Shown here one piece after another: positions 32,117 through 39,383 of a stretch of DNA of 64,000 nucleotides. The position numbers and the translations under genes are program-made. This DNA comes from Roseobacter sp. HKCCD6576-2 (GTDB lineage: Bacteria > Pseudomonadota > Alphaproteobacteria > Rhodobacterales > Rhodobacteraceae). The notes below the pieces were generated by a model that was not told the origin of the DNA, did not search any database, and was given only the letters and a program-made list of their open reading frames with translations. The stretch lies in contig NZ_WVNW01000002.1 in assembly GCF_013179285.1 (NCBI RefSeq), positions 186,001 through 250,000 of the forward strand, read 5' to 3'. Numbering within the stretch: position 1 is the first letter of the stretch; each line of letters starts with the position of its first letter.

Positions 32117-32839
32117 TTGCCATATTCAAACCTCGATGGGATGCTTCTATACTTTTGCCACATACCGAAAACCGGTGGACGCAACATTGAACGTTGGATG
32201 AATGACGCGTTTGGAAACATCGGTTTCATTGACGCGGACTGGACCGACAGATGGAAACGCGGGGGCTGGATCTCAGACCGGCTGGGAACATCTCGGCAAC
32301 ATATGGATTGGGCGACAGCATGCGGCCAACTCGACCGCACGCCTGATCAGGTATTCGCTGTTGTCCGTGATCCTGTGACACGGCTGCAAAGTGAATATCG
32401 TTTCCAGAGTCGGCACCGGCGGAAACGCCGGGCCCTCGCGCGGATCGGGTTCACGCGCTGGTGCCGCGTCATGTTTGTGGCGAGCCGCATTTATCCGTCC
32501 GTGTTCGACAATCATTTTCGCTGCCAGAGCGATTTTGTCCCGCCGGAGGCAAAGGTCTTCTACTTTGAGGACGGCCTCGACGCAGTGACGGTATGGCTGG
32601 CCTCTCTCGCCCCCAAAGACCTGCCAGCGGTTGTTCTACAGGGTCCGGAGACGTATGCCCATGTCGGGGACTTCGACACCTCGGAGGAGGATCTGGCTCT
32701 TATTCGGAGTTGGTTTGCACGCGACTACGAAAGTTTCGGCTACAAGCGCGAACCGGGCTCTGGCGTTGCCCGGATACCGCTTCGAGACCGCATGCTAGGA
32801 CTTATTGTTGCCTTGGCCTTCAGGATGGGCCGGATCTGA
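32117..32839 (+). CDS. sulfotransferase family protein
   Basis: A 240-residue protein with the two PAPS-binding signatures of Golgi-type sulfotransferases: HIPKTGGRNIE at residues 15-25 for the 5'-phosphosulfate and VVRDPVTRLQSEYRF at 82-96 for the 3'-phosphate. The TTG at 32117 has AGGGA seven bases upstream; the ATG at 32141 falls just before the first motif. It probably adds sulfate to a sugar chain made by the surrounding glycosyltransferases. A PAPS-related enzyme is also encoded at 39.4-40.2 kb of the prophage. Confidence 0.82.
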   Translation: MPYSNLDGMLLYFCHIPKTGGRNIERWMNDAFGNIGFIDADWTDRWKRGGWISDRLGTSRQHMDWATACGQLDRTPDQVFAVVRDPVTRLQSEYRFQSRHRRKRRALARIGFTRWCRVMFVASRIYPSVFDNHFRCQSDFVPPEAKVFYFEDGLDAVTVWLASLAPKDLPAVVLQGPETYAHVGDFDTSEEDLALIRSWFARDYESFGYKREPGSGVARIPLRDRMLGLIVALAFRMGRI

Positions 32840-32900
32840 GACCTCCGACCTAGGTCAGCTATCACCTTGCCTTGTACCACTTGCGGGGCCGCCCCGTCCT

Positions 32901-33587
32901 TCAACTCGCTTTGGCAAGATCGTGCTCAGCGAGCCATTCGGGGCCGAAGTCGACGTCCTGCCACTCTTTGAACCAGGGGCCGCCGCGCGTGAAATGCACA
33001 GCGCGGGGTGGGCCATCGGTGGCAACATCGTTCCAGCCTTCGAGCCAGTTGTAGGCGGTCGGAAGGCTGCCGATCTCTTTATCGTCCACCCAAGCCATCC
33101 GGTGCAGGAAAGCACCACTTTCACGATTCACAACGTCCGGTGTGAGCTGCTGGACGGAAGCGTGTCCGGCGTTAAAAAACAAGAAGGACGACCAGTTCTT
33201 ACGTGGATACGTGGTTTGAACCTGCCCATCCATCTTGTGGGTTTCTTTGGGCGTGTAATCGTGCTGGACGCAAAACACGGCTTTGCTGTCGTCCCGGTAG
33301 TCCAGGAGCGGAGCGACATCGTCAATCCAAAGAAAATCACAGTCAAAGAAAAGCGCCCAACCATCAAACCCGGCCAGGTAAGGCGTAAAAAACCTTGAAT
33401 ACGTGAATTCTGTTGAAGCCAGCGGGTCAACATCTCGCGTGTAAAGACCTTGATCGATAAGATCTGGAAGCTTAATTGGCGTGATTTCGACGTCGATGCT
33501 CGCATGGCGCAGCAGTGAATGGCGAGCGACATCGTACGCCTCGGACTCCCGAGAATCCCAGCCAATGAATACCCTTAAATCCGACAT
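32901..33587 (-). CDS. glycosyltransferase, GT8-like
   Basis: A 228-residue GT-A type enzyme. It begins LRVFIGWDSRESEAYDVARHSL, followed by SRFFTPYLAGFDGWALFFDCDFLW with the metal-binding Asp82-x-Asp84 (DCD), and RAVHFTRGGPWF as the C-terminal HFTG-like motif. This is typical for small glycosyltransferases of marine alphaproteobacteria. It is on the reverse strand between two forward cassette genes, so the cassette has more than one transcript. Confidence 0.82.
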   Translation of the reverse strand: MSDLRVFIGWDSRESEAYDVARHSLLRHASIDVEITPIKLPDLIDQGLYTRDVDPLASTEFTYSRFFTPYLAGFDGWALFFDCDFLWIDDVAPLLDYRDDSKAVFCVQHDYTPKETHKMDGQVQTTYPRKNWSSFLFFNAGHASVQQLTPDVVNRESGAFLHRMAWVDDKEIGSLPTAYNWLEGWNDVATDGPPRAVHFTRGGPWFKEWQDVDFGPEWLAEHDLAKAS

Positions 33588-33712
33588 GCAGTTTCCTGCT
33601 CTTGTTACCTCAGTTTTCGGTGAGGCCCTATTTGCAATTCCCTTAACCTGGAGTCAATGTGGGATCGGAACCAAACTCGACCGTCCCACCTTGACATAGG
33701 TTTTTCAAGCAG

Positions 33713-34897
33713 ATGCCAAGCTTTTATCATGGCTCTTACCGCCGCTACGTTGCTGATCTTTCGCACCGGTTGGCGAAAGATGCGCGCAATGGATGGAAGA
33801 AATTGACAGGACAAAGCGCCCGCAAACCGAATGCAAAAAAAACAGTCGAGCAGACGATCGGTGCCGCCGTCGCAAATGGCGGACAATCGGCTGGGCTCAG
33901 ATCGTTGGATCAAGCGCTGACTGAAGCGCAAACCGCACCCGATGCACAAACACTTCACTACCTGGCGACGGCGTTGGAGCGATTGGGCGAGTTTCCTAGG
34001 GCATACAAGCTACGCGCTCAAGGGCATGAATTGCTTTCGGTTGCGCCTGGGCAACCTTGGGAAGGCCAGCCGCTCCCTGACGGCAATCTCGTCATCACGC
34101 CGATGCGCTACGATCGCCAGAGCATTCACTATGCCATTCAATATGCATCCATGATCGGCCTCGCAGCGGAGCGGGCGCCGGGTTGCAAGGTTTATCTTGA
34201 ACCTCGTCTGATCCCTATGTTTTCGCGAAGCTTCCCCACAGCGACGTTCCTGAACGAAGACGATATGCCCGAAGATGTTTGCGCACCAGATGAGTATCAC
34301 GCCGGTCTGGAACGGTTGCCCGCACTGTTCGCAACTTCGGAACAAAGAATTGCCGCGGCACATCGCCCAATTCTAGCCGATTTGGACCTCTCAGAGAGCC
34401 TCAGAGCACGCTATGCGCCAGATGGCAAACCGCTCATTGGCATCGCTTGGGGCAGTTTGAACTCACGCAAGGATGTACCGAGTTTTGACGCCTGGGCCAG
34501 GCTTCTAAATGGCATGGATGCGCATTTCATCTCGCTTCAGTATGGGGACGTGGCCAAAGCGAAAGCCCGCGTAGAACGTGCCGGCTCATGCGACGTTTTA
34601 GTAGACCCGCAGATCGATCAGTTTGTGGATATGGACGGGTTTGCCGCACAGTTGTCAGCGGTTGACCTGATCGTCACAATCAGCAATTCAGGCGCCCATC
34701 TTGCCGGCGCCATGGGTCGGCCTATGATAGTTCTTCTTGATGACCGCTTCCACCTGAGTTGGCCCTACTTCCAGGATCACACGCCGTGGTATCCAGATGC
34801 CACCTTGGTCCGTCGCAATGGCCGGGACTGGGAGGATGTCATGCAGTCGGTACGCGCTACGGTGTCAGACTGGCTATCCCTGACGACTAGCCGCTGA
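33713..34897 (+). CDS. glycosyltransferase-like protein with TPR-like N-terminus
   Basis: A 394-residue protein. Residues 60-110 are helical and TPR-like (LRSLDQALTEAQTAPDAQTLHYLATALERLGEFPRAYKL). The C-terminal domain resembles the GT9 or O-GlcNAc-transferase type: IGIAWGSLNSRKDVPSF, HFISLQYGD and VTISNSGAHLAGAMGRPMIVLL, where the SN.GAHLAGA.G.P block binds the nucleotide sugar. It overlaps the methyltransferase gene on the other strand by 11 bases at their 3' ends. Confidence 0.75.
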   Translation: MPSFYHGSYRRYVADLSHRLAKDARNGWKKLTGQSARKPNAKKTVEQTIGAAVANGGQSAGLRSLDQALTEAQTAPDAQTLHYLATALERLGEFPRAYKLRAQGHELLSVAPGQPWEGQPLPDGNLVITPMRYDRQSIHYAIQYASMIGLAAERAPGCKVYLEPRLIPMFSRSFPTATFLNEDDMPEDVCAPDEYHAGLERLPALFATSEQRIAAAHRPILADLDLSESLRARYAPDGKPLIGIAWGSLNSRKDVPSFDAWARLLNGMDAHFISLQYGDVAKAKARVERAGSCDVLVDPQIDQFVDMDGFAAQLSAVDLIVTISNSGAHLAGAMGRPMIVLLDDRFHLSWPYFQDHTPWYPDATLVRRNGRDWEDVMQSVRATVSDWLSLTTSR

Positions 34898-35546
34898 CCG
34901 TTCGCACCCGCCGCCGCCTTCGGAAGAGCGTAGCAAGGGATTTCTCGAACTGAACGATCTCGAACTGATATCTGACCTCTGGATACTTGGCAGAGACGCC
35001 CTTCAGAAGCTCATCCCACCAATCTGACATACGTTGTGTCGCGTGGGCGTTTTCACCATTTGGCAGTGTCTTCTTTGCCGGGTAGCTTGCCACATTCGCG
35101 AAGACCGCGCAACGCGCGTAGCTGAATATCTCATCCATGATCCAAGGTATGTCGCTCTCAGGGCAATGCTCGAGTGCGTCGGTCGACACCACGATGTCGA
35201 ACGTCCCTTGCGGCGGCTCTCGGTGTTCGGGTACGGCCGGATCGTAGCAATGTACATCGTCGAGACCCAGATACTCCTTGATGCTTGGGATTGTGGTTCC
35301 ATCCGGCATTTTGATGTCTTTCGCTGTATAGTAGCGCCCTTTGCCGGAGCCATAGTCGAGCAGCGACTTGGCACCCACCTCTCTTGCCAGGAGCTTAACC
35401 TTCGGCAGGTGCTGCAGCAGGCTCGCGCCAAAGTACACGTCATCCCCCGCAAGCTGCTGATCCGGCAGACCATCGCGATGGATGTCCGTATATTGGGTCA
35501 CGAGCTCGATATAGCGCGCGCTCGGGTTCTTTCGAGAGTAGGTCAT
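34887..35546 (-). CDS. class I SAM methyltransferase of glycan cassette
   Basis: A 219-residue protein. The motif SLLDYGSGKGRYY (near residue 66) is the SAM-binding loop, EYLGLDDVHCYDPA the second strand and FDIVVSTDALEHCPE the fourth. This layout is common in methyltransferases that act on sugars or lipids. The ATG at 35546 is used; the frame stays open to 35747 but that part has no start with a binding site. It closes the cassette. Confidence 0.78.
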   Translation of the reverse strand: MTYSRKNPSARYIELVTQYTDIHRDGLPDQQLAGDDVYFGASLLQHLPKVKLLAREVGAKSLLDYGSGKGRYYTAKDIKMPDGTTIPSIKEYLGLDDVHCYDPAVPEHREPPQGTFDIVVSTDALEHCPESDIPWIMDEIFSYARCAVFANVASYPAKKTLPNGENAHATQRMSDWWDELLKGVSAKYPEVRYQFEIVQFEKSLATLFRRRRRVRTVSG

Positions 35547-35816
35547 TGCGTGCGTTCTCTGTCTTATGGTGGGACGATCTAAGCTTATACCGTCCGTATT
35601 TGTTAATCGACCAACAGGCAAGATCGCCGATCCGTTTTCGGGCAAATCAGACGGCGACGGGTTTGCGTCACGGGCTGCACCTTGGCAACGCTTCGTTTTT
35701 GTGAACCGCTGTTTCGGTCGAGCATCATATAGCCCGTGAGCGCCCAACCAGAGCAGCTGCAGGTCTTCGAGATCAGGCCATTGACCTGAGCCGCCAGCGC
35801 CGCTTTCATCGCATCC

Positions 35817-36467
35817 ATGTGTGGACGTTTTGTTTTAGGCGAGTCCTCTTGGGCGGAATATCACGACGCGATGTCGATTATTCGGCCTGAGCCGGCGCGG
35901 GTCAGCTTCAATATCAAGCCAACCCAGTTTGTGCCGGTTGTCACCGGGCGGCCGGGCGCGTTGGCCTCTAGCGATGCGCGGTGGTGGTTTGTGCCTCATT
36001 GGCACAAGGGCGGCGTAAAAGACTGGAAGGCCACCACCTTCAACGCGCGGATCGAGAGCGCGGCGTCGAGCCCTACCTTTCGCGTCGCCTGGCGCTCGAA
36101 CCGCTGCCTGGTGCCCGCAACCGGCTACTACGAATGGACAGGCCAAAAGGGCAAGAAACAGCCACATCTGATCTATCTTGAGCGCAATGATCCGGTGTTC
36201 TTCTTTGCGGGGCTGCATTCGACGCTGTCCGATGGCACCGAGACCTGCACCATCGTGACGCGCGAGGCTGAGCCAGAGATTGCGCATATCCACAGCCGCA
36301 TGCCGGTTATCCTATCGGATGATGAACTGATGCCCTGGCTCACTTTTGAAGATTGCGATTGGGGCACAAGCTGGACCGGTCGCTTTCTGGTGCGGGATGT
36401 GCGGCCCTTTGGGCGTGACGATGATGGGCCTGAGTTGATCGAAGAGATCGACCCTGAATTGTTCTAG
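35817..36467 (+). CDS. SRAP (HMCES/YedK) DNA-damage protein
   Basis: A 216-residue SRAP protein. Cys2 follows the initiator Met (MCGRF), with Asn76 (FNARIE), Glu106 (YYEW) and His159 (HIHSRMPVIL), the four active-site residues. It forms a covalent link with abasic sites in single-stranded DNA and shields them. Its 3' end overlaps by four bases the end of a reverse-strand gene behind a LexA box. SRAP genes are common in phages and SOS-linked clusters. No clear binding site precedes the ATG. Confidence 0.92.
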   Translation: MCGRFVLGESSWAEYHDAMSIIRPEPARVSFNIKPTQFVPVVTGRPGALASSDARWWFVPHWHKGGVKDWKATTFNARIESAASSPTFRVAWRSNRCLVPATGYYEWTGQKGKKQPHLIYLERNDPVFFFAGLHSTLSDGTETCTIVTREAEPEIAHIHSRMPVILSDDELMPWLTFEDCDWGTSWTGRFLVRDVRPFGRDDDGPELIEEIDPELF

Positions 36468-36781
36468 CGTCCGAAACGCTTCTGCGGCGGGCGCCGTTTG
36501 TCGAGCGTCAACCCGCCATCCTTTTCGATCAGCACCGTGACGGACCCTTTCACCATGGCGAGCGCGGCTTCATTGGTCGGTGCATCACCCTGGCTGGCCG
36601 GATAGGCCCAGGTCATCCATTGCCAGCGACCGCTGTAATCTGACACGCGCTGATGTACCCGCCCGACATTGTGACCGTTACACCGCACAACCCGGTCGCC
36701 AGGCTCGGTTTTTCCGCCGATGAAGCAGGGCGCATGGGTGAATCGTAGAGGCGGTTTGATCGGTTGGAATCTGTCTAGCAT
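36464..36781 (-). CDS. LexA-box-controlled hypothetical protein
   Basis: A 105-residue basic protein with a Cys/Gly-rich middle (RVVRCNGHNVGRVHQ) and a beta-rich end. A perfect LexA box lies six bases before the ATG, and no Shine-Dalgarno is present, so the message may be leaderless from an SOS promoter. Its 3' end overlaps SRAP, a DNA-damage protein. A DNA-damage role is an inference from this context; the family is not recognised. Confidence 0.6.
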   Translation of the reverse strand: MLDRFQPIKPPLRFTHAPCFIGGKTEPGDRVVRCNGHNVGRVHQRVSDYSGRWQWMTWAYPASQGDAPTNEAALAMVKGSVTVLIEKDGGLTLDKRRPPQKRFGR

Positions 36782-36786
36782 GCCGT

Positions 36787-36801
36787 GAACAATGTGAGAA
36801 C
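36787..36801 (-). promoter_or_regulatory. LexA (SOS) box GTTC-N7-GTTC
   Basis: On the plus strand GAAC at 36787-36790 and GAAC at 36798-36801 are separated by exactly seven bases, the alphaproteobacterial LexA consensus read on the minus strand. It faces the 105-residue gene ending at 36781. Confidence 0.75.
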
Positions 36802-37031
36802 ATCGGATCTAGATCAAGACAGATCCATCGCAAATAAGATGTATTGCCGCGTCTGTGGGCGGCGACCATCAGAGATCAGGCGAGTCTATGATAATGGCCT
36901 CAGCGTGAAGAATGGAGCCGACAACCGCGCGCCCGACACGCCAGATGATTAGCGGATCGTTGCTTTACAATATCGAACAATGGGGCGAACTGTCGCCGAG
37001 AGATGCACTATCGCCATGCAAACAAGGGCGA

Positions 37032-37046
37032 TTAAGGTTTTCTTAA
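37032..37046 (+). promoter_or_regulatory. CtrA box TTAA-N7-TTAA (first)
   Basis: TTAA at 37032-37035 and TTAA at 37043-37046 are separated by seven bases (GGTTTTC), the exact consensus for the CtrA response regulator. It lies 64 bases before the ATG of the 62-residue gene. Confidence 0.75.
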
Positions 37047-37109
37047 CCTCAGGTTTCGATTGTCTCAACAATTGAAGCGGAAAAATCGAATCAACTTGAG
37101 GACGAGAGA

Positions 37110-37298
37110 ATGGAACTTACGAAAGGCGCGAAGCAGCCGTGGATTCCCGGCATAACTGCACTGAGAGACGAACAGATTGTTATCGAGGACTCCCTTGAGA
37201 AGGGCCTCGCGGCTGCCCGCATTGGGGGTCATGAGAATACTGCGATTGCATTTGAACGAGTTCTGAAGGAGCGACTTCTGCTTAGCCGTAGGACGTGA
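37110..37298 (+). CDS. small protein behind a CtrA box, 62 aa
   Basis: It starts MELTKGAKQPWIPGITALRD and is helical and charged after that (VIEDSLEKGLAAARIGGHENTAIAFERVL). GAGGACGAGAG lies before the ATG. No domain is recognised. Its upstream region carries an exact CtrA consensus, so it may be expressed with the host cell cycle. Confidence 0.55.
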   Translation: MELTKGAKQPWIPGITALRDEQIVIEDSLEKGLAAARIGGHENTAIAFERVLKERLLLSRRT

Positions 37299-37333
37299 CG
37301 TAATAGACCGACAACCAGCAATAAGAACCATTG

Positions 37334-37348
37334 TTAATAGGCTGTTAA
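37334..37348 (+). promoter_or_regulatory. CtrA box TTAA-N7-TTAA (second)
   Basis: TTAA at 37334-37337 and TTAA at 37345-37348 are seven bases apart (TAGGCTG), again exact. The box is 41 bases before the next ATG. As in the first box and the one before ctrA, the second half reads TTAACC. Confidence 0.75.
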
Positions 37349-37388
37349 CCAAATCATTGAAGTCTCACCCCCAGAATGACAGGGGCCG

Positions 37389-37724
37389 ATGATGACAGAA
37401 ATGATGACACCAGACGAGATCATAATAGACACTCTTTCCGACTTGGCGGACATTGAAGGCAGGGAGGGAGATTACAAAGCCGTTTGGGGGTTGGAAGCGG
37501 TTATCATGGCCTATTGCATGGACACCGGAATGGACGCAGACGATGTCCGCCAAAAGATACTTGAAAGACGGCGAAACCGAGTAGCAAAAGAACATGAAGC
37601 TCGTCTCTCAATAGATCAGAATAGCGAAGCCGAAAATTGCTGGAATGCGCCACGCGCCCTACTTGTAGTAGATAACGGAATCGCAACATCCAGAACTCCC
37701 AATGCCAATAGCTGCGACCACTAG
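37389..37724 (+). CDS. small acidic protein behind a CtrA box, 111 aa
   Basis: Tandem ATGs at 37389 and 37392 follow AGGGG. The N-terminal 60 residues are acidic and helical (TPDEIIIDTLSDLADIEGREGDYKAVWGLE), the C-terminal part is basic then polar. It is unrecognised. An exact CtrA box lies directly upstream. The 3' end is overlapped by a possible short reverse-strand frame (37659-37775). Confidence 0.55.
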   Translation: MMTEMMTPDEIIIDTLSDLADIEGREGDYKAVWGLEAVIMAYCMDTGMDADDVRQKILERRRNRVAKEHEARLSIDQNSEAENCWNAPRALLVVDNGIATSRTPNANSCDH

Positions 37725-37775
37725 ATTCAGAGGGTTGAGAGAGCGCTCAACCGCTTCTTTTAGCGTGTAAGTCAT
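37659..37775 (-). CDS. possible 38-aa membrane peptide at end of leftward operon
   Basis: Starting from an ATG at 37775 the frame gives MTYTLKEAVERSLNPLNLVV and a short hydrophobic end (AAIGIGSSGCC). It follows the 107-residue gene of the leftward operon by seven bases, but it overlaps the 3' end of a forward gene, so it is weakly supported. Confidence 0.3.
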   Translation of the reverse strand: MTYTLKEAVERSLNPLNLVVAAIGIGSSGCCDSVIYYK

Positions 37776-37782
37776 TGACAGT

Positions 37783-38106
37783 TTAGTCCTCATAAAGACT
37801 CTCCAAATCGTCAAAGATAGCGGCCTCAAATTCTTCACCCAAGCGCTCCTGTCGTTCACGTAATGAAGCGTGGATTGTGGTAAGACCGCCTTTTAACCGC
37901 GCAATCTCCGCGTCTTTGGCGGCGTTGTCAGCGGCGAGGGCTAAGCAATTCGCGCAGGGCGCGATCGGCTCGCACGGATCAACAAGATCGGGGAGTTGCC
38001 AGCACGGCGGATCGCCAAACTCTGCACATGCTGCGGCGCAAATGGCGAGCAGCCTATCGTCGAAACCGATTGGGTTGGGTGCCGCCCCTCCGTCTCTACT
38101 GGTCAT
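37783..38106 (-). CDS. hypothetical protein of leftward operon, 107 aa
   Basis: The ATG at 38106 overlaps the end of the methyltransferase gene by 11 bases. The N-terminal half is Cys/Pro-rich (FGDPPCWQLPDLVDPCEPIAPCANCLALAADNA) with possible metal-binding cysteines, and the C-terminal half is a coiled coil (KDAEIARLKGGLTTIHASLRERQERLGEEFEAAI). No family was recognised. Confidence 0.5.
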   Translation of the reverse strand: MTSRDGGAAPNPIGFDDRLLAICAAACAEFGDPPCWQLPDLVDPCEPIAPCANCLALAADNAAKDAEIARLKGGLTTIHASLRERQERLGEEFEAAIFDDLESLYED

Positions 38107-38839
38107 TGGGGGTTTCCGGGGTTGTAAGGGCAGAGGCAATGCACATTCCGATCACTTCGGCCATTTCTGGCGGATTGCTGTCGCCAAGCGCTTCAAGCCT
38201 GCTGCGTCTCAAAGCTGATTTGGATCGCTCCATTTCTCCGGCAGATCGAGCATCCACTCGTAAAGACCTGAGCTTACCCGGGTCCCAAGCACCTCGGGCA
38301 TTTGCTGCCCGCGCGACTGCTTCAATCGCTCGTGGTCCCTCGCGCCAGGCGACCTCCAATCGCGACAAGCTGGTGCAGGCCACCAAGTAGACTCTCCGGC
38401 GAATGTAAGGTGCGCCAAGATCGCAAGCGCCGAACTCAAGTCGGGCGACGTGGAAACCAGCTTTGGAAAGATCGTTACACACTTCGGCTTCCCACGCCGA
38501 ATGTCCCGGCGGCTGCTCCACGACAATCCATTCAGCTCCGGCGTTGATCCCAATTCGGAGCATTTCCGGCCAGAGACTGAAGCCTGTACGTTTGTTATGT
38601 ATTGCTGCGGCAACGCTCGTCTCCTTGCAGGGTGGACCTCCGAAAACAATATCGGCTGGTGGCGGAGAGAATTCTTCGACCGTGCTATGCAGGGCGATGT
38701 TCGGCAATCGCCGCGCCAGAACAGAGCGGCGGAACTCATCTTTCTCGACCATAGCGACGGTCGACGACAAACCGGCCCGGTGAAAGCCAAGCGCATGACA
38801 TCCGATGCACGAAAAAAGATCGATAACCCTTTCTTTCAT
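38096..38839 (-). CDS. C5 cytosine DNA methyltransferase, short variant
   Basis: A 247-residue enzyme. Motif I is VIDLFSCIGCHALGFHRAG (residues 5-23), motif IV is GGPPC with catalytic Cys71, motif VI is VVEQP with Glu108 where most enzymes have ENV, and motif VIII is GAPYIRRRVYLVA. The space for a target-recognition domain is very small, well below the usual 320 or more residues. No partner nuclease lies nearby, so it is an orphan phage methyltransferase that probably guards phage DNA or alters host expression. GAAAG lies before the ATG. Confidence 0.85.
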   Translation of the reverse strand: MKERVIDLFSCIGCHALGFHRAGLSSTVAMVEKDEFRRSVLARRLPNIALHSTVEEFSPPPADIVFGGPPCKETSVAAAIHNKRTGFSLWPEMLRIGINAGAEWIVVEQPPGHSAWEAEVCNDLSKAGFHVARLEFGACDLGAPYIRRRVYLVACTSLSRLEVAWREGPRAIEAVARAANARGAWDPGKLRSLRVDARSAGEMERSKSALRRSRLEALGDSNPPEMAEVIGMCIASALTTPETPNDQ

Positions 38840-38866
38840 CGTCCTATCCTTCCATGTCTCTACTGG

Positions 38867-39379
38867 TCATGAGGGGGCTCCCGAAAGGCTGACAAGCGGC
38901 GTATCGTAGCTGAGCATCAGCGGGTGCTTGGGGTCGCCACTCGCCGTCAGTCCCCAGCAAAAGAGAGGTTTGCCCGTTTCGCGCAAAATCGACATGAGAG
39001 TGTAGAGTTGGCTATGCAGTTCTCGTGGCAGCTTCCCGCTTGCTCCCCAGCATGGAACCAAAAAGTCAGCCTCCTCGACTATTCGGTCGATGTGGTCACG
39101 CCATTCAGGCCCCATCGGGAAAGGCTCTGATGCCAGCGCGCGAACGTCCGTAGCGCGAAATGCAAATGCGTTGCCAACGATAAATCGACGCGCTGCGAGG
39201 CGCTGACTAAACCCCCGCCATTTCCGCACCGTCGCATCGTCAAGCGAAGCGTCGGCGGTGGATGGGTTTACGCCGAAAAAAGCGAAGACCTTTTCGCCGC
39301 AGCCGATATGGCGGTCCAAGCGATAGCGGTATTGCCCGCACTCCGAGATCACCGCGCCATTTCCTGCAAGATCAAGCAT
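38867..39379 (-). CDS. DUF1643 family protein
   Basis: A 170-residue protein with the DUF1643 signature: SECGQYRYRLDRHIG, FGVNPSTADASLDDATVRKW, and the later VPCWGASGKLPRE and FCWGLTASGDPKHPL blocks. AAGGATAGAGCG precedes the ATG at 39379. The biochemical role of the family is not known, but it is frequent in phages and mobile elements and looks enzymatic (conserved Asn, Asp, Thr and Gly turns). Confidence 0.85.
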   Translation of the reverse strand: MLDLAGNGAVISECGQYRYRLDRHIGCGEKVFAFFGVNPSTADASLDDATVRKWRGFSQRLAARRFIVGNAFAFRATDVRALASEPFPMGPEWRDHIDRIVEEADFLVPCWGASGKLPRELHSQLYTLMSILRETGKPLFCWGLTASGDPKHPLMLSYDTPLVSLSGAPS

Positions 39380-39383
39380 CGCT

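Larger units (their letters stand above)
36782..37109. other. 328-base regulatory gap with LexA and CtrA boxes
   Basis: No gene is seen. The gap holds a LexA box next to its left end and an exact CtrA box (37032-37046) near its right end, so divergent genes at its two sides would answer to DNA damage and to the cell cycle. Its composition is richer in A and T than the flanks. Confidence 0.6.

Noticed and set aside
35603-35818. 71-residue reverse frame starting opposite SRAP
   Set aside because: No binding site, mixed composition and complete overlap of its start with the SRAP start; not supported.
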